Source: Tritrichomonas musculus | Lineage: Eukaryota > Parabasalia > Tritrichomonadida > Tritrichomonadidae | NCBI GenBank assembly: GCA_039105265.1 | Contig: JAPFFF010000009.1 | Location: 1 to 64,000 of the forward strand | Reading direction: 5' to 3' | DNA: 64,000 bases | Shown here: in pieces, positions 30,553-37,500 of the stretch | Layout: every line of letters begins with the position of its first letter | Numbering within the stretch: position 1 is the first letter of the stretch | The notes under the pieces: generated by a model | Databases searched by the model: none | What the model saw: only the letters and a program-made list of their open reading frames with translations | What the model was told of the DNA's origin: nothing | Made by a program: the position numbers and the translations under genes

Positions 30553-31839
30553 ATGACTGAGGCAAAGCTTGAAGCACTTGTTAATCGTCTTGAAGCAGCT
30601 GTTACAAGACTCGAAAAATGTGGAACAGCAGGACCAGCAGGAGATGGTGATGAAGAAACTGAAGAATATCCATCAGTTCAAGCATTCGATTCAACATTCA
30701 ACCCACTTCTTGATAAATTCATTGACGCCGCTAAGAAAATCGATCCTGAACTCGTTGAAATGTCACAACTTGTTGTTAATTGCTTCCGTGAAACACGCCG
30801 TTTAGTTCTTTGCGGATGCCGCCATGCCAAACCAGACGATATGGCCACTGTTATGAAGCCACTTACAGATGCTAAGGATGCAGGTCTCAAATGGTGCAAA
30901 GACCACTGGAAGACAAAATTCGTTAATCACGAAAAAGCTGTAAATGAATGCATTTCAATTTTTGATTGGGTTGCAATTGGTCCATCTGCTGGAACATTCG
31001 TTGAAGAAATGACAGGTGCCGTTATGTGCTATACAAACAAGATTTTAATGGAATTCCGTGGAAAAGATGATAATCAAGTTCAATGGGCTCAAAATCTTGT
31101 TGCAGCACTTAAGAAACTCCCAGAATACATCAATGATCACCATAAGATGGGTCTCCATTGGAATGCCCGTGCATCAAAGGCAACAGCACCAGCCAACATG
31201 AAGGGAGCTGCAGCCCCAGCTGCCGCACCAGCTGCCGCTCCAGCTCCAGCTAAGCCAGAGCCAAAACCAGAGCCAGCTAAGCCTGCCCCAGCCAAAGGAG
31301 GACTTGCTGCCAAATTTGGTGGACTCAACATCCCAGGAGCTAAGGCCCCTCCAAAGAAGGAACCAACAGTTAAGAAGGTCCGTGAAAACCTCATTGCTGT
31401 TGAATACTTTGATGGATCCAACCCAGAAGTTCAAGATCTTCAAATTCAAGATATTGTTAATGTATATCAATGCAAGAATTGCCAAGTCCAAATTCCATCT
31501 AAGGTTAAGGCACTTTCATTCCAAAATTGCGAAAGAGTTACCATTTTTGTTAATGATATCATTGGTGTTCTTGAATTTACATCTTGCAAGAGAATCATTC
31601 TCTACATCCAAGGTTCTGTCAAGTCTATCACAATTGACAAATGCGATAATGTTCAAGTTAACCTCAACGAGCAGTCTATTGACTGCCAAATCACAACAGC
31701 CTTATCACAAGGTATGAATGTCGAAGTTCCAGATCTTAACGAAGAAGGAAATATGATTGAATTTCCAATTCCAGAACAGATCCGTGTTCAAGTTGGTAAA
31801 GATCGTAAGCTTACCCATCAAGTTTACGTTCATGAGTAA
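30553..31839 (+). CDS. CAP: Adenylyl cyclase-associated protein (CAP/Srv2)
   Basis: Actin-turnover factor that recycles cofilin-actin and recharges ADP-actin monomers. Residues 1-22 form the N-terminal oligomerisation helix (LEALVNRLEAAVTRLEK). About 45-205 form the helical CAP-N domain (VQAFDSTFNPLLDKF; WCKDHWK; IFDWVAIGPSAGTFVEEM). About 215-260 form an Ala/Pro/Lys linker (repeats of APAA and PAKPEPKP) with a short WH2-like segment after it. About 265-428 form the C-terminal CARP/beta-helix domain (VEYFDGSNPEVQDLQIQDIVNVYQCKNC; VNVYQC). Codon choice is more G/C-rich and uniform than in the neighbours, suggesting high expression. Complete, with stop TAAA. Confidence 0.93.
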   Translation: MTEAKLEALVNRLEAAVTRLEKCGTAGPAGDGDEETEEYPSVQAFDSTFNPLLDKFIDAAKKIDPELVEMSQLVVNCFRETRRLVLCGCRHAKPDDMATVMKPLTDAKDAGLKWCKDHWKTKFVNHEKAVNECISIFDWVAIGPSAGTFVEEMTGAVMCYTNKILMEFRGKDDNQVQWAQNLVAALKKLPEYINDHHKMGLHWNARASKATAPANMKGAAAPAAAPAAAPAPAKPEPKPEPAKPAPAKGGLAAKFGGLNIPGAKAPPKKEPTVKKVRENLIAVEYFDGSNPEVQDLQIQDIVNVYQCKNCQVQIPSKVKALSFQNCERVTIFVNDIIGVLEFTSCKRIILYIQGSVKSITIDKCDNVQVNLNEQSIDCQITTALSQGMNVEVPDLNEEGNMIEFPIPEQIRVQVGKDRKLTHQVYVHE

Positions 31840-32025
31840 AAAGGTTTTTAATGCATTGTTAATTGATTAATATTTATTTCATTATATATATATATAATAT
31901 TTCAGTTTTTCATAACATATATGTTTGTGTTGAAGATTTTAGTTTTTCATAACGATTGAAAAGCTCTTCTTATCTAGTTTCAAATGGATTTCGCATTTTA
32001 ATTCAAGAAAATCATTTGACTCAAA

Positions 32026-32368
32026 TAACGTGCTTTCAATAGACCTGGAGCATTTCAGTAGACCCGGAGCACTAAATTTTATTTTTATTATTTTTCATAC
32101 CATTTAATTATTTTATTTAATATTTGATGATAAATTATATAAAAATTATTATTTTACATTATAATTTTTGTTAAATATTATTTGTTTTACTTTTTTGATT
32201 TGGAGATATTTGTAAAATAGTGAAAAATAAAAAAAATTCTGATCGAAATATTTCTGATCATATTTGGTTTTCTCTTTTATAAAAAACGATCAAATCATGG
32301 CCAATTTATGCTAAATTGACCTTGCTCCGGGTCTACTGAAATGCTCCGGGTCTATTGAAAGCACGTTA
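32026..32368. mobile_element. 343 bp TA-flanked MITE with ~45 bp inverted repeats
   Basis: The left end, TAACGTGCTTTCAATAGACC..., and the right end, reading inward on the other strand, are nearly identical over ~45 bases (32026-32071 against 32323-32368). Each terminal repeat itself contains two tandem versions of TCARTAGACCYGGAGCA. TA lies at both extremes, consistent with TA target duplication. The interior is AT-rich and non-coding. It ends 22 bp before the target duplication of the next element. Confidence 0.85.
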
Positions 32369-32619
32369 AGGGAATTTGTAAGTTCTTATTTGATGGTAGG
32401 ACAATCGTTTTTTTCTACGCCACTTTTTGAATGGTTTTTCTATCCGTGAATAGCTATTCATGGAAAGTAAAAAAACGCCATCTTAAGGTGAAATTTAACT
32501 TACTCTGTTAAGAAAATTAACCAAAAAAATCGTAAATTTAAATTTTCTCTCAAAATTATAACTATTTGCTTTTTTTGATATAATTTTTTTTTATTTTTAC
32601 ATAATTTTTCAGGAATATA

Positions 32620-32700
32620 CGCACCAGTGATCACCACAGGGCTGCGCGAAGCCGAATCAGGCTCCTTGAATTGCTGGATGAATCGGGAAGCCATTTGAAC
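32620..32700. other. G/C-rich foreign-looking island inside the Mutator-like element
   Basis: About 80 bases with well over half G+C by eye, in surroundings near a quarter to a third. Both strands are open: the minus strand reads MASRFIQQFKEPDSASRSP-like residues, the plus strand RAARSRIRLLELLDESG. It may be a captured gene fragment (Pack-MULE style) from another source. Function and origin are unknown. Confidence 0.45.
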
Positions 32701-32724
32701 TATAATTTTTTTCAAGGATTTTAA

Positions 32725-32960
32725 TTTTATTCCAGGATAACCGTTTTTTAATAATAAAATTTCAATAAGCTCATATAAAAAGTTTGTATTTTTTTAAAAA
32801 ATTTATGATTTTTTCCTTACCTTTTTTATTCAAATTTTTCCTTCTCAATTATAATCCCAGGATGATTGATCGTTTTTAATTCAATTTTTGAATTATATTT
32901 TGGTTGATAATCGACATGGTTAAATATTAAACCATCTTAAACGGTTATCCTGGAATAAAA
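32725..32960. repeat. Nested inverted pair inside the Mutator-like element
   Basis: TTTTATTCCAGGATAACCGTTT (32725-32746) is the exact reverse complement of 32939-32960. Related half-motifs, CCCAGGATGATTGATCG near 32866 and CATCCTGGAATTAAA near 32965, lie within and just outside. This is either a 236 bp MITE nested in the larger element or a cluster of transposase-binding sites. Confidence 0.55.
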
Positions 32961-33342
32961 TAAACATCCTGGAATTAAATAACAAACGTTATATTTATGC
33001 ATTATTTAGCAAAAATTGAATAAAAAATGTATAAAAAAGTATTCAAAAAGTTTAAAGGTTTTCAAAAAGTGGCGTAGAAAAATACGATTCCCCTTGATGG
33101 TACAAATGCTACATGTCAAATTAAAGGTGATGTTATTGAATAAATTCCAAGTTGCATTTCATTTATAATAATATCATTTTTATTATTATGTTAATGCTTT
33201 GGGTGTAAATTATTATTTGTCATTAAAAATTTTTATTCGGTGTTGTTACGATTTTCAATTTTGAATTTCGGTATTTTAATTTTGAAAAGGATATTGAATT
33301 CATATTCAAAAAAATGAATTTATTTTTCATTTGATATTTTTT

Positions 33343-33352
33343 TCACATCATT
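33343..33352 (+). promoter_or_regulatory. Initiator-like TCACATCATT
   Basis: TTTTCACATCATTACATACT precedes ATG 33360; the A of TCA is 15 nt upstream. It matches the initiator pattern seen before other genes here. Confidence 0.45.
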
Positions 33353-33359
33353 ACATACT

Positions 33360-34361
33360 ATGCCAACTCTCAATATTAGAATTGTTGAGCTTCTTACACA
33401 AGAAAAGCACACTTCAATTAACTCATTTCATGTGCTTTTACATACTTCCAATCATCCAAACAAAATAACAAAAATGAAAATTACATCTAACAAAAATGGA
33501 AATGTTCTTCACTGTGAAAAAAATGTTTCATTATTCATCCCTAATCAAATTGGAAATTATATTTATTTAGATCTTAAAAGATATCATTTTGTTATATCTG
33601 ATGATCTTATTGGCCAATTAGTTCTTCCTCTTGATTGGTTTCCTACTAATCATGTTGTAAGAGAATGGTTTCCATTTGTTCAATCAGGTAACTTTTTGGG
33701 TGGAATGATTCTCCTTGATATTCATGTTGATGCTAGAAATGTTGATCCATTTATGGCACCATTTACAGCTTTGAGAGTATTTCCTTGCTGGAAAAGACCA
33801 ACTTTGTGTGAAAATTCTGAAATACCAATAATTCCACCAATTGTTTACATAATTTCACCTCAACAGCCACCATGTTCAAATGATACAAATCAAACTCAAC
33901 AACAAGCTTTTGAACCACCATCTCAACAATATATCAATATGATGCCTGTCAATCCCTATTCTAGAACAGATAATCTGAGCAATATTCCTTTAGGTTATGC
34001 AACAAATCAACAAAATGAACAACATTTGCAACTAATGCGGCGGCATGCTCAAGAACAAATTAATATGGAAATTCAAATGTATCAACAGCAAAATCAAATT
34101 CATTCACAAAATATAGCGAATAATGAGCAAAGTACAGAAAATCAATCCATAGATACTACGCAAAGACCTCCTCCTATGCAAATATATTCTTTAAATGTAG
34201 ATGAAATTGACAATGATGAAATTGAGAAAAGAAATCATGAAAACAGCTTGCAACAACATGAAGCAAGTTATCAGCCTCAAAATCCTGCATTTTCTCAATA
34301 CCCAAATGTATATAATTCTATGTTGGCTCAAAGTGTAAATGCTCAACCATCTGAATATTGA
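33360..34361 (+). CDS. C2-like domain protein with Gln/Asn-rich tail (333 aa)
   Basis: Residues 1-~125 look like a compact C2-type beta-sandwich: MPTLNIRIVELLTQEK, DLIGQLVLPLDWFPTNHVVREWFPF, GGMILLDIHVDAR. This is the arrangement seen in many small trichomonad C2 proteins (calcium or phospholipid binding). The usual calcium-binding aspartates are not obvious. Residues ~150-333 are Pro/Gln/Asn-rich and likely disordered (QQQNQIHSQNIANNEQ). It may bind membranes. It is convergent with the 1933-residue C2 protein (34596), whose C-terminal domain is similar in kind. Confidence 0.6.
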   Translation: MPTLNIRIVELLTQEKHTSINSFHVLLHTSNHPNKITKMKITSNKNGNVLHCEKNVSLFIPNQIGNYIYLDLKRYHFVISDDLIGQLVLPLDWFPTNHVVREWFPFVQSGNFLGGMILLDIHVDARNVDPFMAPFTALRVFPCWKRPTLCENSEIPIIPPIVYIISPQQPPCSNDTNQTQQQAFEPPSQQYINMMPVNPYSRTDNLSNIPLGYATNQQNEQHLQLMRRHAQEQINMEIQMYQQQNQIHSQNIANNEQSTENQSIDTTQRPPPMQIYSLNVDEIDNDEIEKRNHENSLQQHEASYQPQNPAFSQYPNVYNSMLAQSVNAQPSEY

Positions 34362-34595
34362 AAATTTGTAATATTAAAAACATCATGGTAAATAAATGTT
34401 TTATTTCTTTATATATAATCAATAATATTTGATATTGAAAACTTAATAATCTCTCATTTAATATGTATTGATCAATAATATTGAAAAGTATTAAACTCAA
34501 AATTAATAAATAAAATCTTAATAACATAAAGTTTTAATTATCTATAATTAACAAAAAGAATTAAAAATTAAATCGCGACCTTATCTCTTAGTGAT

Positions 34596-37500
34596 CTAGA
34601 AGCCGTCATCGCTTTCTTGCTCAATAAATGCTTGCAAATTTGCCATTTCAGGTTCAGCGTATGCGTTATTGGGAATATCTTCATCTTCCTCAACAACGAC
34701 ATCATCATCAGTGTTGAAATCGAAATCATCATATTTTGGAGAGTCTTTTGTAATTTTTTCATCATTATTTGTTTTGGATACTTTAGCTAAATCCAATTGG
34801 ATTTCAATATCTTCATCATCTTCGTCATCATTATCTTCTTTAATATCTTCATTATTTGGAGCTAAAATTTGATGGAATTCTTCTTCTATATCTTCATCAT
34901 CAACATCTTTTTTATTTTCATTATCTTCAATTATATTTTCACTATCCTCATTATCTTCAATTATATTTTCATTATCTTCATTATCCTCATTTATATTTTG
35001 ATTATCTTCAATCGTATATTGTTCAACTTCAATTTCATTATTTTTGTTTTCAGTAGTATTAGTAGTATTGTCATTTTCAGCAGGATTTTCATTAATGATA
35101 TCGCCATTATCTTCGTCATCTCCAAACTCAATTTGAACATATTCGTCTTTTTCTTCAGATTTTGGTTTTTCATTATTTTGATCTTTTTGTTTTTGTTCAT
35201 TATTATTATTTATTGGTCTTTCTTGCTCTTTGACCACTTTAGGGTGTTGCTTATTATATAATTCTGATTGCGCTGTAACTTTTAATGTTATTTCTCCTGT
35301 TGGTGTCATTTTGTAAGTTTTTGTAATTTCTTGATTTAACGGAAATCTATTAGTTGCGATGTAAACTTGTGAAACAATTGAAGGTTTTGGAGAAGCTCCT
35401 GAACTTGAAACAGAGAAAATTTTAAGTGAAAGTTCATCTGTTTCAACATCTTCAATAGGAACATTAAATCGTTCATTATAACGTGGAAGGAATGTACTAT
35501 GAACAACTTTTGTCATTACAGTCTCTTCTTCATTAACTTTGGATGGACTTCCTTTAACATTCTCACGGACACCGAGTTGAACAAATGAAGAAACAGCTGT
35601 TTGAAGATGTGCTTCAAGAATGCAAACATTAAGCAAAGTAATTGGATATTTTGACTTTTTGGTTCCTTTAGATTGTGTTAATTCTTTTTCATTTGTAAAA
35701 ATTGATTTTTTCTTCGAGGAATTCTGATCATACGTGTGATCGAAATCATAAGAATCATCATCTGAGTCATCCGAATCATCATATGATGACTTTTTCTTGA
35801 ATTTAAATGGAGGAAACATGTTTGCTTTGATTCCTGGTAAATCTTCAAGTTTGATGCAACATATTTGAACATCTCTTTCTTCTTCTTCAATTTCTTCGCC
35901 TTTTTGAATATCTTCTTCAATTGGTTTTTCTTGAATTGCTTGATTATTTTTGATATCTTCTTCTTCATAATCATCTTCTTCAATTTCATCTTCATTTATT
36001 TCTTCTTCAATTTCATTTTCTCTTTGATAACTTAAAATATTATGATCTTGGGTTGGATTTGGATTTTGTAGTTGGGTTTGAATTGGGTTCGAAATTTGGT
36101 CTTGATCTAATTCGTGTACTTGTATTTGATTTTGGCTTGGTTTCTCTTCTGATTCAATTTTATATTCATTAGGTTTGATTTCTGTTTCTGTTTCATTTTC
36201 AAATTCTTCTTCTTCTTCTTCAAAGTATTCATATTCTTGCTCAATGTTATCTTGATTATCTTTTTCATCTTGTTCGATATTGTTTAGATTTATGACTTTA
36301 AATTCATCATCATTCAAATTTGAATGATCTTCTAAGTTTTTAATTTCATTAGTTGACTCAGTTTCGGATTCAATTTTAATCTCGCGTTCATGTTGATTAT
36401 CAATGACTGAACTGAAGATTTGTATATTAGAATAATCCTGAGATTGTTCGTTGATGCCAGATGGGACTATTCTGCTAAAATCATTATTATCACTTTGTTC
36501 TGGTGGAAATGAAGTTCCACTACTAACACCTTGAAGATCTTCTAGTAAGCCAGAAAATGATTTATCTTCGACTGGTTGTGATTGGGTACTACTGCTATTT
36601 TCGTTATCTTCTTTGAATGTATCGACTATTTCTGATGATGTCGGTTGAGGAGCATTATTATTAATATTTTCTTGAACTTGAGAATTAATTGTCGTGTCAC
36701 TTTCGAAAATGTAGCTTGATTCCTCTTTTGTCTCTTGATTCTTTGATTCGGATTCTGATTGTTTTGGAGAGTCATCATTTTCAATTTGCTTTTGAGCAAA
36801 GTTTCGAGTTTGTGAAATCGATGAATTATCATTGATTTTGTTGGCTCTTTCAGGTAGCAAATCTTTTTGACGATTATTTAATAGCCTTGCAAGTTCTTTC
36901 TTCATTTCTTGAATCTTCTTAGAAGGAGCAAGATCAAACGAAGAATCAAAGCTTGATTCATTATCATCATTGTTTTGTATTTCATCATTAATTTGTTCTT
37001 CATCATTAATTTGTTCTTCATCATTGGTTTGTTCTTCATTATTAGTTTGTTCTTCATCATTAGTTTGTTCTTCATCAGTTGTGGCTTTGCTACTGGTTTG
37101 TAGATCATCAATATCGCTTTCCTTTTTATCAGCAGTAGCCTCATCAGCACTATATTCGAGATCATTAATACTTTTATCGATATTAGAATCATTTTTATTA
37201 ATAGAGTTTAAGCTGCTGTACTCGTTGATATAATTTTTGCTGCTTGGTTCAACAGCACTATTTTCATTACTAATTTTACTTTCACTAAACTCAACATCTT
37301 TATTATCATTTTTACCTGATTTAATAATGCTAGATTCATTAATATCATTTTGACTATTTTCATTTTCAGTTTTATTACTAGATTTGGTGCCGGTATCTCT
37401 CTTGATTTCTTTGTTAGAAATGATGCTGCTATTTTTGGGTGATTTGATTATACTCTCTTCAATATTATGATTGCTGATTAAGCTATCATGATTGCTATCC

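Larger units (their letters stand above)
32390..33102. mobile_element. Mutator-like non-autonomous element with 9 bp target duplication
   Basis: The element runs from 32399 (GGACAATCG) to 33093 (CGATTCCCC). Its terminal inverted repeats of about 33 bp share the core TTTTTCTACGCCACTTTTTG. It is flanked by a perfect 9 bp direct repeat, TTGATGGTA, at 32390-32398 and 33094-33102. A 9 bp duplication with GG-starting TIRs is typical of Mutator-like elements, which are known in trichomonads. It has no transposase. Inside are a G/C-rich island (about 32620-32700) and a second nested inverted pair (32725-32960). Confidence 0.85.
31943..33143 (+). pseudogene. Split 51-codon frame interrupted by two mobile elements (SUMO-like end?)
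   Basis: If the 343 bp element (32028-32368) and the Mutator-like element (32399-33093, plus one copy of its target duplication) are disregarded, the three flanking pieces (85, 30 and 41 bases) form one uninterrupted frame of 51 codons ending at TAA 33141-33143. The last part reads KFLFDG...GDVIE, which resembles the end of SUMO/Rad60-type ubiquitin-like domains, but with a shortened loop. No start codon is seen; the frame opens after a TAG at 31940. The continuity of frame is what I see. The ancestry is inference, and a short open frame can occur by chance. Confidence 0.35.
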
